64,000 nt of DNA from Pseudidiomarina indica (GTDB taxonomy: Bacteria > Pseudomonadota > Gammaproteobacteria > Enterobacterales > Alteromonadaceae): contig NZ_FMXN01000003.1 of the NCBI RefSeq assembly GCF_900104245.1, forward strand, positions 62,001 through 126,000, in the 5' to 3' direction. Below the pieces are notes generated by a model that searched no databases, was not told where the DNA came from, and saw only the letters and a program-made list of their open reading frames with translations. Made by a program: the position numbers and the translations under genes. This document shows positions 39,255 to 49,414 of this stretch, piece by piece (within the stretch, counting starts at the first letter, position 1; every line of letters starts with the position of its first letter).

Positions 39255-40004
39255 ATGAAAGTATTAGTGGCGGTCAAACGCGTCATTGATTACAACGTGA
39301 AGGTACGCGTGAAGGCGGACCAATCCGACGTTGATCTCGCTAACGTGAAAATGGCCCTGAACCCGTTCTGTGAAATCGCGGTTGAAGAAGCCGTTCGTTT
39401 GAAAGAGAAAGGGATTGCTAGTGAAGTGGTGGTTGTGAGTATTGGTCCAAAAACCGTACAAGAGCAACTTCGTACAGCACTTGCGCTCGGTGCTGATCGC
39501 GCCATTCACGTTGAAACCGATGACATGCCAGATTCACTGGCAGTCGCAAAATTGCTGCAAGCAGTGGTTGCCAATGAACAACCGCAATTGGTGATTTTGG
39601 GCAAACAAGCCATCGATTCCGATAACAACCAAACCGGCCAGATGTTGGGTGCTTTGACCGGCATGCCGCAAGGCACCTTCGCGTCTAAAGTCTCGGTTGA
39701 AGAAGGGGTGGTGAAGGTTACCCGTGAGGTTGATGGTGGCTTGCAAACCGTGCAACTTCAATTACCAGCCATTGTGACTACCGACCTTCGTTTGAATGAG
39801 CCGCGTTATGCGTCATTACCAAACATTATGAAAGCGAAGAAAAAACCACTCGATGTGACGACTCCTGCTGATTTAGGAGTGACCGTGGCGCGCACGGTGA
39901 AAGTGTTAAAGGTTGAAGCGCCTGCAGAACGGAGCGCCGGTGTGAAAGTTGCCGATGTCGCTGAGTTGGTTGAAAAATTAAAGAATGAGGCAAAAGTGCT
40001 ATGA
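39255..40004 (+). CDS. etfB: electron transfer flavoprotein beta subunit
   Basis: EtfB is the AMP-binding subunit of the ETF heterodimer, which carries electrons from acyl-CoA dehydrogenases to ETF-ubiquinone oxidoreductase. [36 protein letters not shown] and the recognition loop [22 protein letters not shown] are diagnostic. Length is 249 aa. Its stop overlaps etfA by 4 bp. No acyl-CoA dehydrogenase or EtfD gene is in the window. Confidence 0.97.
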   Translation: MKVLVAVKRVIDYNVKVRVKADQSDVDLANVKMALNPFCEIAVEEAVRLKEKGIASEVVVVSIGPKTVQEQLRTALALGADRAIHVETDDMPDSLAVAKLLQAVVANEQPQLVILGKQAIDSDNNQTGQMLGALTGMPQGTFASKVSVEEGVVKVTREVDGGLQTVQLQLPAIVTTDLRLNEPRYASLPNIMKAKKKPLDVTTPADLGVTVARTVKVLKVEAPAERSAGVKVADVAELVEKLKNEAKVL

Positions 40005-40930
40005 GTATTCTTGTCATTGCCGAACACGATAATGCTCGCTTAAATGCGGCAACATTGAAGACCATTGCGGCCGCAACCCAAATTGGTGGCGATATTACTG
40101 TCTTAGTGGCAGGACATCAGTGCCAAGCGGTGGTCACCGAAGCTGCGCAAGTTGCTCAAGTAAATAAAGTATTGCACGCTGATCATGCGGCCTATGAGCA
40201 TTTTTTAGCGGAAAACTTGAGTGAGTTAGTGGTGGCATTGGGAGCTGGCTATCAACACATTTTAGCGCCAGCCACGACGACCGGTAAAAACTTTATGCCG
40301 CGGGTGGCAGCGTTGTTAGATGTTGCCCAAATCTCCGACATTATTGCGGTGGAAAGTGCGGACACCTTTAAACGCCCTATCTATGCGGGTAATGCGATTG
40401 CTACCGTACAGTCGAGCGATCCGGTGAAAGTGATTACTGTGCGTTCAACCGCATTTGATCCCGTTGTAGCAACAGGCGGCAATGCCTCTGTAGAGGTGAT
40501 CAGCGAAGTGAAAGAAACAGCACAAGCTCAATTCGTTGGTGAAGAGTTAGCCCAGTCTGAACGTCCTGATTTAACGGCTGCTCGGGTTGTCATTTCGGGC
40601 GGACGAGGCATGCAAAACGGTGAAAACTTCCAAATGCTGGAGCGGATTGCCGATAAGTTAGGAGCTGCGGTTGGAGCGTCACGCGCTGCAGTTGATGCTG
40701 GCTTTGTACCGAACGATATGCAAGTGGGGCAAACCGGTAAAATTGTTGCACCTGAATTGTATATTGCCGTTGGGATTAGCGGCGCGATTCAGCACTTAGC
40801 GGGGATGAAAGACTCGAAAGTGATCGTGGCCATTAATAAAGATGAAGAAGCACCTATCTTCCAAGTGGCAGATTACGGCCTTGTTGCCGATTTGTTCGAA
40901 GTATTACCAGAGCTAGAGCAACAACTGTAA
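40001..40930 (+). CDS. etfA: electron transfer flavoprotein alpha subunit
   Basis: EtfA supplies most of the FAD site of ETF. The C-terminal FAD-binding signature is intact: [46 protein letters not shown], followed by [28 protein letters not shown]. Length is 309 aa. It is coupled to etfB and followed by a strong terminator. Confidence 0.97.
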   Translation: MSILVIAEHDNARLNAATLKTIAAATQIGGDITVLVAGHQCQAVVTEAAQVAQVNKVLHADHAAYEHFLAENLSELVVALGAGYQHILAPATTTGKNFMPRVAALLDVAQISDIIAVESADTFKRPIYAGNAIATVQSSDPVKVITVRSTAFDPVVATGGNASVEVISEVKETAQAQFVGEELAQSERPDLTAARVVISGGRGMQNGENFQMLERIADKLGAAVGASRAAVDAGFVPNDMQVGQTGKIVAPELYIAVGISGAIQHLAGMKDSKVIVAINKDEEAPIFQVADYGLVADLFEVLPELEQQL

Positions 40931-40955
40931 CTGATTCATCAGTCGTTTATCGAGG

Positions 40956-40990
40956 AATCTCCGTCCACACTTTGTGGGCGGAGATTTTTT
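40956..40990 (+). terminator. intrinsic terminator after etfBA
   Basis: AATCTCCG(T)CC and GGCGGAGATT pair around a short loop, followed by T6. Confidence 0.85.
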
Positions 40991-41097
40991 ATTTTGGGTT
41001 AATAACGAGTTAATTTTTCCACACGAATCACTTGCATATTTGCAACTCATCGGACATGATTGTTGCTATAACATCCTAATTGGATTAGGTGGCTAAC

Positions 41098-42942
41098 ATG
41101 AAAAGAAGAACAACTATGCTTAAAAAATTACCGATCGCGTCAGCAATCGCGCTGGCATTAGCAGGCACAGCAAGCGTTCAGGCAGCGGATTTCGAAGTGG
41201 GTGATTTCCGTATTAAGTTTGATTCTATCATCTCTTATGGTGCAGCTTGGCGGATGGAAGACCAAGACCTTCGCTTTATTCATCCAGGAAATATGGCAGG
41301 TGGTACAGGGCAATCAGGTGTTGCTGATGATGGTAACTTGAACTATGACAAAGGCGATATGGTATCGTCGGTGATCAAAGGGGTTCATGACTTGAGTATT
41401 GATGGCGGTAACATCGGTGCTTTCGTACGTTTTAAATATTGGTATGACGACGTAATTAGAAATCAAGAAGTTGCACACGGTCATACAGCCACGAATTATT
41501 ATCCAGATGTGACGTTAGATCATGATGGTCTCGATAGCTGGTCCAGCGGTTCTGGTATTAAGCTACTCGATGCTTTCGTCTATGGCTATTTTGACCTAGG
41601 TGATATGCCAGTCAACGTACGCTTGGGGCGTCAAGTTCTGAGTTGGGGTGAAAGTACCTTTATCCTGAACGGCATCAACGCGATCAACCCAATTGACGTG
41701 AACTCGACTCGTCGACCTGGGGTGGAAATTAAAGAAGCGTTATTGCCGGTAGGCATGTTAAACGTGAACTTGGGCTTAGGTGACAACACCAGCTTAGACA
41801 TGTTCTACCAATATGAGTGGGATGACTACAAGTTGGATGGTTGTGGTACCTTCTTCTCTACCGTAGATATTTTAGGCGGACCAGGTTGTAACAAGGTGAC
41901 GTTAAACCCTACCTTGGTGCCGAACGATCCTAGTTCTAACTTAAGTGACCGTGACTCAGTCATGTACGGTACTTATATTGATCGCCGTGCGGACATTACC
42001 CCGGATGATGGCGGCCAATACGGTTTCGCGCTGCGTCATTATGCCACCAGCATTGATACTGAGTTTGGTCTTTACTTCATGAATATCCATACTCAAACGC
42101 CAATTATTTCGGCGTACAACTGGATTGAGCAACCGTCACCGGCGTTGAACCACCCAAATGGCCTTCCAATTGCAGGGCCTGACTATGTGTTGGAGTTCCC
42201 GGAAGATCAGAAAATCTTCGGTGTGAGTGCGTCAACCTTAGTTGGTAGCTGGTCAGTAGGTGCTGAAGTGAGCCACCGATTGGATATGCCGGTACAGATT
42301 AATACGACTGAAATCTTGACCGCTGGTTTACGTGCGGGTGTGCCAAGCACTTTCAGCAACCGCATCAAGTATGACAACGCCGGTAACATGACCAACTTGG
42401 GTGAATTGCAACACGGCTATGATGAGTATGATGTCACTCAGTGGCAGTTGACCGGGGTACGCTTCTTTGAGCGTTTCTTGGGTGCTGACCGTTACACCTT
42501 TATTGGTGAAGTTGCGGTGAGCAAGGTGCATGGTCTGGTCGGTCTGGACGAGCAACGTTATGGTCGTAACCCAGTGTTTGGTAAGTGTTTAACGGTTGCA
42601 GATCAAAACGCATTGGGGAACCCAACAGCAGCGTTAGACATTAACTGTGAAGGCTTTGTCACCTCATCCTCATGGGGTTATCGGACGCGTTTAGTGGGTG
42701 AATACAACAACGTATTTGCTGGTTGGAACGTTAGCCCGACTATCGCTTTCGGCCATGACGTTCATGGTTACTCTGCCAACTCGAACTTTATTGAAGGTCG
42801 TAAGACCATTGGTTTGAGCGTTGATTTCAGCTACTTGTCGAAGTACAAAATTGGTGTGGCGTACAACATCACCGATGGTGCTGCTTACGATCCAGCGGAT
42901 GACCGTGATTTTGCAGCAATTAGCTTTAGCTACAGTTTCTAA
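41098..42942 (+). CDS. DUF1302-family outer-membrane protein
   Basis: The 614-aa protein has a Sec signal (LPIASAIALALAGTASVQA) and a long beta-rich body ending in SFSYSF, an outer-membrane barrel signature. The opening (GDFRIKFDSIISYGAAWRM) and the LGRQVLSWGESTFILNGINAINPID segment are typical of DUF1302, whose members in Pseudomonas are hydrophobic-compound-related barrels usually paired with a DUF1329 partner. No DUF1329 gene is adjacent. I chose ATG 41098 because AGGTGG lies five bases upstream; ATG 41116 and GTG 41089 are alternatives. Confidence 0.88.
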   Translation: MKRRTTMLKKLPIASAIALALAGTASVQAADFEVGDFRIKFDSIISYGAAWRMEDQDLRFIHPGNMAGGTGQSGVADDGNLNYDKGDMVSSVIKGVHDLSIDGGNIGAFVRFKYWYDDVIRNQEVAHGHTATNYYPDVTLDHDGLDSWSSGSGIKLLDAFVYGYFDLGDMPVNVRLGRQVLSWGESTFILNGINAINPIDVNSTRRPGVEIKEALLPVGMLNVNLGLGDNTSLDMFYQYEWDDYKLDGCGTFFSTVDILGGPGCNKVTLNPTLVPNDPSSNLSDRDSVMYGTYIDRRADITPDDGGQYGFALRHYATSIDTEFGLYFMNIHTQTPIISAYNWIEQPSPALNHPNGLPIAGPDYVLEFPEDQKIFGVSASTLVGSWSVGAEVSHRLDMPVQINTTEILTAGLRAGVPSTFSNRIKYDNAGNMTNLGELQHGYDEYDVTQWQLTGVRFFERFLGADRYTFIGEVAVSKVHGLVGLDEQRYGRNPVFGKCLTVADQNALGNPTAALDINCEGFVTSSSWGYRTRLVGEYNNVFAGWNVSPTIAFGHDVHGYSANSNFIEGRKTIGLSVDFSYLSKYKIGVAYNITDGAAYDPADDRDFAAISFSYSF

Positions 42943-42956
42943 ACGACTGTGATGAA

Positions 42957-42985
42957 AAAAACCGCCATTACGGCGGTTTTTTTTT
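42957..42985 (+). terminator. intrinsic terminator after the DUF1302 gene
   Basis: AAAACCGCC and GGCGGTTTT form a stem around a short AT loop, with a T9 run. Confidence 0.88.
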
Positions 42986-43074
42986 ACCATTAGTCGCGTT
43001 CGGCATGAACTTCGGTGCCATATTTCCGATAGTAACCTCACCAACCAATAAAAAAGACAACAAGGATATCCACC

Positions 43075-45120
43075 ATGAAAAGGTTTTTACCCCTGCTGAT
43101 GGTATTCGCCACCACGAATGCGGTTGCTCAGCCTGCTGATACCAGTGCAGCTCAACACCAGTTGTTTCAGCTCGAGGATGTGTTTCAACTAGAATATGCA
43201 TCACAACCAGCCGTTCACCCGGACGGAAGTTACACGGTGTTTGTGCGTAATTACATGGATATTATGTCCGACCGCCGGCTAGGAAACTTATGGCGAGTGG
43301 ATCATCAAGGTGAGATGCGCCCATTAACCGGTGGGGTTGCCAATGATCATTCGCCTACCTGGTCACCGGACGGCAGTGTGCTCGCTTTTGTCTCCAATCG
43401 TACCGGCAGCAATCAAATTCACCTGTACTGGACGGATACGCGTGATCATGCGCCTATGACACGTTTAACCGGCAGTCCGAGTCAATTAACTTGGTCACCT
43501 GACGGGCAATGGTTGGCGTTTACGATGTTTACTCCGCAGCAGAAGTCTGCTCCGGTGAAGCTGCCAGGGAAACCCAAAGGTGCAAATTGGGCGGAGCCGG
43601 CCATATACATTGATAAAGACAATTACCGATTCGATGGGGCTGGTTATGCAGCTGATGGCTATACGCAGATTTATGTGGTTCCCGCTGCTGGAGGAACCCC
43701 TCGTCAGTTAACCCATGACGAATTCAACCATGGGGGACAGCTCACTTGGACAGGCGATAGCAAGCACATTATTTTTTCGGCGAATCGTCGAGACGATGCA
43801 TTCCATCAACCGAATAACTCTGAGCTTTACCAAGTATCAGTCACCGATGGTGCAATTGTTCAGCTCACCGACCGCAACGGTCCCGATCGCTCTCCACAAG
43901 TTAGCCCTGACGGTAAAAAGTTGGCATGGCTGGGGTACGACGACGGCTATATGAGTTATCAGCTGACTCATCTGTATGTCATGGAATTAGACGGTAAAAG
44001 TTCGCCCAAACTGCTCACTGCTGATTTAGATTATGCGGTGGCCAATGTGAAATGGTCGGCCGATAGCAAGGGGGTGTATTACAGCTTTGACCGTGAAGGG
44101 AAGGGGGTGATTGCGTATCAAACTCTCACCGGCGAACGTCGAGAGTTGACCGATGCCATGGGTGGTTTAAGTTACACGCGCCCCTACAGTGGGGGTACCT
44201 ATGATGTCAGTAAACACGGTGACCTGGTGTATACCCTTGCCCACCCTTATCGACCTGCCGATTTAATGTTGCAGGCTGGCACCGCAACCCGTCAACTGAC
44301 TCAGTTGAATGAGGATGCGTTGGCGCATAAGACGTTGGGACGGGTGGAGGAAATTTGGTATGACTCACAGCATGGAGATTACAAAATTCAAGGCTGGATT
44401 GCTTATCCACCTAACTTTGATCCGCAACAAAAATACCCACTGATTCTTGAAATCCACGGCGGTCCTCATACGGCGTATGCCGGTTCGTTTGCGGCAGAAA
44501 TCCAATTAATGGCAGCCAACGGCTATGTGGTGTTATATACCAACCCGCGCGGGAGCACGAGTTACGGTGAAAAGTTTGCGCAAGAGATCCATCATAACTA
44601 CCCGAGCAAAGATTACACGGATTTAATGGATGGTGTTGATGCGGTTATCGCCAAAGGCTTTATCGATGAGCAGCGTCTGTATGTGACTGGTGGCAGTGGC
44701 GGTGGCGTACTGACCGCATGGACGGTATCACACACCGATCGCTTCGCCGCTGCGGTGGTGGCAAAGCCGGTGATTAACTGGTACAGCTTTGTGTTAACGG
44801 CCGATAGCTATAACTACTTTAGTAAGTACTGGTTTCCGGGCAAGCCTTGGGAGCATCAGGAACATTACATGAAGTACTCACCGATTAGCTACGTGGGGCA
44901 AGTGAAAACACCCACCATGTTGTTGACCGGCGACGCGGATTATCGAACGCCTATTTCAGAAACAGAGCAGTACTATCAAGCCCTGAAATTAGCAGGGGTC
45001 AAAACAGCGATGGTTCGTGTGCCAGATGCCCCTCATGGGATTGCCAACCGACCGTCAAACTTAATGGCGAAAGTGGCTTATATTCTGCACTGGTTTAATG
45101 AGCACGCAGAGCAAAAATAA
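43075..45120 (+). CDS. exported S9-family prolyl oligopeptidase-like peptidase
   Basis: This is a serine peptidase of the S9 (probably S9C) family. After a signal peptide (MKRFLPLLMVFATTNAVAQ) comes a seven-bladed PD40-type beta-propeller (repeats such as DHSPTWSPDGS, SQLTWSPDGQWLAF and RSPQVSPDGKKLAW), then an alpha/beta-hydrolase domain. Catalytic residues are Ser in VTGGSGGGVLT, Asp in LTGDADYRTP and His in PDAPHGIA. Length is 681 aa. It probably degrades oligopeptides in the periplasm or outside the cell. It stands alone between a terminator and a convergent glycosyltransferase gene. Confidence 0.93.
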   Translation: MKRFLPLLMVFATTNAVAQPADTSAAQHQLFQLEDVFQLEYASQPAVHPDGSYTVFVRNYMDIMSDRRLGNLWRVDHQGEMRPLTGGVANDHSPTWSPDGSVLAFVSNRTGSNQIHLYWTDTRDHAPMTRLTGSPSQLTWSPDGQWLAFTMFTPQQKSAPVKLPGKPKGANWAEPAIYIDKDNYRFDGAGYAADGYTQIYVVPAAGGTPRQLTHDEFNHGGQLTWTGDSKHIIFSANRRDDAFHQPNNSELYQVSVTDGAIVQLTDRNGPDRSPQVSPDGKKLAWLGYDDGYMSYQLTHLYVMELDGKSSPKLLTADLDYAVANVKWSADSKGVYYSFDREGKGVIAYQTLTGERRELTDAMGGLSYTRPYSGGTYDVSKHGDLVYTLAHPYRPADLMLQAGTATRQLTQLNEDALAHKTLGRVEEIWYDSQHGDYKIQGWIAYPPNFDPQQKYPLILEIHGGPHTAYAGSFAAEIQLMAANGYVVLYTNPRGSTSYGEKFAQEIHHNYPSKDYTDLMDGVDAVIAKGFIDEQRLYVTGGSGGGVLTAWTVSHTDRFAAAVVAKPVINWYSFVLTADSYNYFSKYWFPGKPWEHQEHYMKYSPISYVGQVKTPTMLLTGDADYRTPISETEQYYQALKLAGVKTAMVRVPDAPHGIANRPSNLMAKVAYILHWFNEHAEQK

Positions 45121-45143
45121 GTCTTTTGGGAATCGTTCAGCTG

Positions 45144-45169
45144 GGTGGCGCAACCGTTATTGCGCCACC
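45144..45169. repeat. perfect hairpin across the glycosyltransferase stop codon
   Basis: GGTGGCGCAA and TTGCGCCACC are perfect 10-bp arms around CCGTTA. The GT4 stop lies inside it. There is no T-run on either side, so it is not a standard intrinsic terminator, but it sits between convergent genes and could limit read-through or protect 3' ends. Confidence 0.55.
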
Positions 45170-46263
45170 AATTCCTGTAGTAACTGTTCATAACGCTCAT
45201 TCATGAGCTCTTTGCTGTAATTCACAAAGGCATGTTCGCGGGCGCGCTGGGCCATTGCTGCCGCACTTTCATCCTGTTCCATCAGTTGACGCAATTGAGA
45301 CGCTAAGTGGTCAGCATCACGATGACGATGCAGTAAGCCGAAGGATTGCTCCGCCAGCACCTCTTGCACACCAGGCACGGCACTGCCGATAACCGCACAG
45401 CCTGCCGCCATGGCCTCTAATAAAGTAAGCGGCATGCCTTCATAATGGGTGCACTGGACAAAGTATTTATGTTCAGCCAGTAATTCTGGAACTTGATTGG
45501 AATACCCCCGCCAATCGATTAAGTCCGCAACACCTAAGTCGGCGCCCAGTCGCTGCAAGGCGTCAACCATGCGCGACTTTCCTTTGCCGACAATGGTAAG
45601 CGGTAACTCAATGCCTTGTTGGCGTAATTTGGCGATTGCGGCAATTAAGGTGGCATGATCTTTTTGCTTGGCAATTCGCGCTACCATTAATACTTTGGGC
45701 AAGCGACTGGACCATGGCGGTGGCTCCGCGGCAAACGGCTGAAGATTGATGCCATTAGGAATGGCGATGCATTTTTCGGCAGGCAACCCTTGTTGCAATA
45801 ACGCCAGCCGTACCCCTTCGGAACACCCCACAATTTTATCGGTGTATTGTGCCAACCAACGTGATTGAGCAAGTCGCCAGTGGGTGTAGCGTTCCTTGGT
45901 ATTATGTTCCACTTGAACCACCACCGGTACTTTGGCGAGTAAAGCGGCATAGCGTCCCCACAAGTGCTCACTGAAGCCGTGTGCTAACACCACATCCGGT
46001 TTGAATTGGCGACAGAATGCCGCCAGTTCCCAAATGGTGGTGAGGTGGGTCCAGTTATTCACTTGATGCAAGGGCACCCCTGCCGCTTTCAGCTCTTGCA
46101 CACGACGTTGATCGCCTCGCGCTTTCTTGCGCAAAACCAACATGGGCTCTTGGTCATTCGATTCCATACCAGCGCGGACGAGACCTAGGGCGACTTGGGT
46201 CGCGCCGCCGGAAAAACCGCCGGTGACAAAATGCAGCACCCGAATCTTTTTCAAGCCATTCAT
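45157..46263 (-). CDS. family 4 glycosyltransferase
   Basis: This is a GT-B fold retaining glycosyltransferase of 368 aa. The N-terminal half opens with [21 protein letters not shown]. The C-terminal half carries [21 protein letters not shown] and the GT4 donor motif [31 protein letters not shown] (the EX7E pattern). It has no membrane segment. It is isolated, not in a polysaccharide cluster, so the acceptor cannot be inferred. It is divergent from ung and convergent with the S9 peptidase gene. Confidence 0.88.
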   Translation of the reverse strand: MNGLKKIRVLHFVTGGFSGGATQVALGLVRAGMESNDQEPMLVLRKKARGDQRRVQELKAAGVPLHQVNNWTHLTTIWELAAFCRQFKPDVVLAHGFSEHLWGRYAALLAKVPVVVQVEHNTKERYTHWRLAQSRWLAQYTDKIVGCSEGVRLALLQQGLPAEKCIAIPNGINLQPFAAEPPPWSSRLPKVLMVARIAKQKDHATLIAAIAKLRQQGIELPLTIVGKGKSRMVDALQRLGADLGVADLIDWRGYSNQVPELLAEHKYFVQCTHYEGMPLTLLEAMAAGCAVIGSAVPGVQEVLAEQSFGLLHRHRDADHLASQLRQLMEQDESAAAMAQRAREHAFVNYSKELMNERYEQLLQELVAQ

Positions 46264-46324
46264 TTGTGGGAGTAGTTTCCGTATGATGTTGAGAGTGTCA
46301 AAACTATACCACAGGTTGAGAACG

Positions 46325-46978
46325 ATGATCAGTTGGACAGACGTGCTAGATTGTGAAAAACAGCAACCCTATTTCCAAGAATTGTTAGCGCGTGTTGCCA
46401 GTGCACGAGAGCAGGGGAAAGTCATTTATCCGCCCCAGCAGCAAGTTTTTGCTGCGTTCAAGGCCACGCCTTTACAGCAGTTACGCGTGGTGATTTTAGG
46501 GCAGGATCCGTATCACGGCCCTGGCCAAGCCCATGGTTTGAGCTTTTCAGTGCCTGCCGGGGTGCCGCACCCACCGTCGTTACGTAATATTTTCAAAGCG
46601 ATTCAACAGGATTATCCCGAGTTTCAAATCCCACAATCGGGTGACTTAAGTCATTGGGCTGCTCAGGGCGTGTTATTGCTGAATACGGTGTTAACTGTGG
46701 AACAAGGCAAAGCGCATTCACATGCCACGTGGGGGTGGGAGCAATTTACGGATACCGTGATTGCCGGCATTAATGACCATTGTCAGGGCATTATCTTTTT
46801 GCTGTGGGGGGCACATGCGCAAAAGAAAGGGGCGTTGATTGATCGTCAACGGCACCATGTTTTAGAGACAGCACATCCCTCGCCCTTATCGGCACACCGT
46901 GGCTTTTTTAGTGCTGGGCACTTTCGCCGAACGAATGAACTACTTGCTGCTCAGGGCAAGGGAGTCATTCAGTTTTAG
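46325..46978 (+). CDS. ung: uracil-DNA glycosylase
   Basis: Ung removes uracil from DNA in base excision repair. The catalytic Asp is D61 in [18 protein letters not shown]; the His loop is [12 protein letters not shown]. Length is 217 aa from ATG 46325 ([12 protein letters not shown]); the longer frame upstream overlaps the glycosyltransferase gene and is not real. The stop interlocks with the convergent DUF3545 gene (TTAG). Confidence 0.97.
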   Translation: MISWTDVLDCEKQQPYFQELLARVASAREQGKVIYPPQQQVFAAFKATPLQQLRVVILGQDPYHGPGQAHGLSFSVPAGVPHPPSLRNIFKAIQQDYPEFQIPQSGDLSHWAAQGVLLLNTVLTVEQGKAHSHATWGWEQFTDTVIAGINDHCQGIIFLLWGAHAQKKGALIDRQRHHVLETAHPSPLSAHRGFFSAGHFRRTNELLAAQGKGVIQF

Positions 46979-47142
46979 AAATCGAAGTCGTCCAGGTCGC
47001 CATCGAAATCCAAGTTAATGTCTTGGAGTTCTTCGCGTAGGCGATACTTTTCTTTCAGCATTTCAATTTCGCGCCATTTGCCTGCTGATGACTTCTTACG
47101 TGACTTAGATGCAACTTGCTTGAGCTCTTCTGAATGATCCAT
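46975..47142 (-). CDS. small DUF3545-family protein
   Basis: A 55-aa ORF ([17 protein letters not shown]...) has a strong GGAGG ribosome-binding site ending five bases before its ATG. It is basic and lysine-rich in the first half, then helical ([22 protein letters not shown]), with an acidic end ([11 protein letters not shown]). This layout matches the DUF3545 family of small gammaproteobacterial proteins. No function is known. It is convergent with ung (4-bp overlap) and divergent from suhB. Confidence 0.75.
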   Translation of the reverse strand: MDHSEELKQVASKSRKKSSAGKWREIEMLKEKYRLREELQDINLDFDGDLDDFDF

Positions 47143-47301
47143 GGGACCCTCCGGCTATTCTGTTTATTGTTTTAATGTGATGCATCGAGCATCATTCTTA
47201 TAACATGGGTTGGTGGAAATGTGAACACTTGCATCCTTCCCCCTAAAAAACGTATAATTCGCGCCCATTAAAATTGTTCTTTTACAGCACAGGTAATTGG
47301 T

Positions 47302-48102
47302 ATGCATCCGATGTTAAACATAGCGGTGCGCGCAGCGCGTGTGGCCGGCAAAATTTTAGTCAAAAGCTTTGGTGTCGAAGTGGACCTTAATGTCACGACG
47401 AAAAGCCAAAACGATTTCGTGAGTGAGCTCGACCGTGTTGCCGAAGATGCAATTATTAACGTCATTCGCAAAGCCTATCCTGATCACGCCATCATGGCGG
47501 AGGAAAGTGGTCATAACGAAGGGCGCGATAACGACCATCAATGGATTATTGATCCCTTAGATGGCACCACCAATTACGTGCGCGGTATCCCTCACTTTGC
47601 CATCTCCATTGCATACGCCTATAAGGGTGTGGTGCAGGCTGGAGTGGTGTATGACCCATTACGCGAAGAACTATTCACTGCGAGCCGTGGCCAAGGGGCC
47701 CAATTGAATGGCAGACGGATTCGTGTCACCAATCATAAAGATTTAAATGGCGCCTTACTGGCGACTGGCTTCCCGTTCAAACGCAAAGATTTAGTCGCAG
47801 ATTACACCGCTTTGTTTACGGAATTATTTCAACATACTGCCGACATGCGTCGAGCGGGTTCTGCGGCGTTAGATTTAGCCTACGTGGCCAATGGCCGGAT
47901 TGACGGGTACTGGGAGTTCAGCCTACAGCCGTGGGATATTGCAGCCGGTCAACTCATTGCGCGTGAAGCAGGAGCCATCGTGACTGATTTCGGTGGCGGT
48001 CATCACTTTATGAAAACCGGCCATGTGGTTGCTGGCGCGCCAAAAGTTGTTCAGCACTTACTGATGATCGCAAAAAACAAACTACCAGAGTCCTTGCGTT
48101 AA
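47302..48102 (+). CDS. suhB: inositol-1-monophosphatase family protein SuhB
   Basis: SuhB is an inositol monophosphatase that in E. coli also joins the rRNA antitermination complex. Metal-binding motifs are all present: [21 protein letters not shown] and [13 protein letters not shown]. Length is 266 aa. It starts at ATG 47302; a second ATG four codons in is possible. It precedes trmJ by 1 bp, the E. coli gene order. The rRNA role is inferred from orthology. Confidence 0.95.
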   Translation: MHPMLNIAVRAARVAGKILVKSFGVEVDLNVTTKSQNDFVSELDRVAEDAIINVIRKAYPDHAIMAEESGHNEGRDNDHQWIIDPLDGTTNYVRGIPHFAISIAYAYKGVVQAGVVYDPLREELFTASRGQGAQLNGRRIRVTNHKDLNGALLATGFPFKRKDLVADYTALFTELFQHTADMRRAGSAALDLAYVANGRIDGYWEFSLQPWDIAAGQLIAREAGAIVTDFGGGHHFMKTGHVVAGAPKVVQHLLMIAKNKLPESLR

Positions 48103-48103
48103 T

Positions 48104-48820
48104 ATGTTACAGCAGATTCGTATTGTGCTGGTGAATACCAGTCATACCGGCAACATTGGCTCAGTGGCTCGGGCGATGAAAACAATGGGCTTGAGCCAGC
48201 TGTATTTAGTGGATCCAGTTCAGCCTCCCGATAGCCATGCTTCTGCCTTGGCTGCGGGAGCAACGGATGTGCTTTATAGCGCGGTGCAAGTCGAGACCCT
48301 TGCGGAAGCCATTCATGATTGCGGGTTGGTTGTGGGCACCAGTGCTCGTAACCGTACGTTAGACTGGCCTTTGCTAGGCCCGCGTGAAGCAGCGAGCAAA
48401 GTGTTGGCGGAAGCATCTCATTATCCTGTGGCATTGGTGTTTGGGCGAGAAAGTAGCGGCCTGACCAATGATGAGCTGCATCAATGTACGCATCATGTGC
48501 ATATTCCTACGAATCCTGATTACAGCTCTCTCAATTTGGCCATGGCGGTGCAAACCCTTGCGTATGAAATACGCATGCAATATTTAGAGGCGCACCAGCA
48601 ACCAGAGCCGGACACGACGGTTTACCCCCGCGCTGAAGATCTCGAGCGTTTTTATGTGCATTTGGAAGCGACGTTAAAAGATACTGGCTTTATTATTAAA
48701 AACCATCCGGGCCATGTGATGACTAAATTACGCCGCCTGTTTAGCCGAGCACGCCCCGAAGAAGTCGAGTTGAATATACTGCGCGGAATCCTCACTTCGA
48801 TTGATAAGAAAATCCGATAA
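48104..48820 (+). CDS. trmJ: tRNA (cytidine/uridine-2'-O-)-methyltransferase TrmJ
   Basis: TrmJ 2'-O-methylates position 32 of several tRNAs. It is a SPOUT-class enzyme: the N-terminal segment is [24 protein letters not shown], the knot motif [13 protein letters not shown], and SAM binding is in [16 protein letters not shown]. The C-terminal helical extension (about 165-238) is typical of TrmJ. Length is 238 aa. It lies between suhB and iscR, as in E. coli. Confidence 0.95.
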   Translation: MLQQIRIVLVNTSHTGNIGSVARAMKTMGLSQLYLVDPVQPPDSHASALAAGATDVLYSAVQVETLAEAIHDCGLVVGTSARNRTLDWPLLGPREAASKVLAEASHYPVALVFGRESSGLTNDELHQCTHHVHIPTNPDYSSLNLAMAVQTLAYEIRMQYLEAHQQPEPDTTVYPRAEDLERFYVHLEATLKDTGFIIKNHPGHVMTKLRRLFSRARPEEVELNILRGILTSIDKKIR

Positions 48821-48845
48821 GCGCTATCGATTTGCTCCCTGAATA

Positions 48846-48870
48846 ATAGTTGACTAAATTGGTCGGGAAT
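48846..48870 (+). promoter_or_regulatory. iscR promoter with type 1 IscR-binding site
   Basis: The 25-bp element begins ATAGTTGACTAAA and ends GGTCGGGAAT. It matches the E. coli type 1 IscR consensus (ATASYYGACT...AGTCRRSTAT) at nearly every position. A -35 TTGACT (48850-48855) lies inside it, with CAAAAT 17 bp downstream as -10. This implies repression by [2Fe-2S]-IscR. Confidence 0.8.
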
Positions 48871-48906
48871 GACAAAATAAGGGCCTAACTAATTGGAGGC
48901 ATCGCT

Positions 48907-49389
48907 ATGCGCTTAACCTCAAAAGGCCGTTATGCAGTTACTGCAATGATCGACGTGGCGCTTCATACAGACCAAGGTCCGGTTCCGTTGGCAGATATTT
49001 CTGAGCGCCAGGGAATCTCCTTAAGTTATTTAGAGCAATTGTTTGCGCGTTTACGCAAGCATGGCTTGGTCAGTAGTGTTCGAGGCCCCGGCGGCGGTTA
49101 TCGGCTGGGGTTAGAACCTCAACTTATTTCTATTAGTGCGGTCATTCAGGCCGTGGACGAAAGCTTTGATGCAACCCGTTGCCAAGGTAAAGGGGACTGT
49201 CAAGGCGGTAGCCGGTGTTTAACACACTCATTGTGGACCGGTTTAAGCGAACGAATTGAAGATTTTCTCGCCGGCATTAGTTTGGCTGAGTTGGTCCAGC
49301 AAGAAGATGTGGCAACGGTCGCAAAGCGCCAAAGTCAACGTATGGCCGACCAGAAAAAACGCGAGAACCAAATTGCATTGAGCCAGTAA
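48907..49389 (+). CDS. iscR: Fe-S cluster regulator IscR
   Basis: IscR is an Rrf2-family sensor that represses the isc operon when it holds a [2Fe-2S] cluster. The winged helix is [18 protein letters not shown] to GGGYRLG. Ligands C92, C98, C104 and H107 are all at the positions found in E. coli ([17 protein letters not shown]). Length is 160 aa. A type 1 binding site in its promoter indicates autoregulation. Confidence 0.97.
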   Translation: MRLTSKGRYAVTAMIDVALHTDQGPVPLADISERQGISLSYLEQLFARLRKHGLVSSVRGPGGGYRLGLEPQLISISAVIQAVDESFDATRCQGKGDCQGGSRCLTHSLWTGLSERIEDFLAGISLAELVQQEDVATVAKRQSQRMADQKKRENQIALSQ

Positions 49390-49414
49390 GCAGTCTGGCA
49401 AGAGGAGTAGCTTG

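Noticed and set aside
46127..46324. Extended N-terminus of ung
   Set aside because: The extension overlaps the glycosyltransferase gene, and Ung homologues begin at MISWTDVL.
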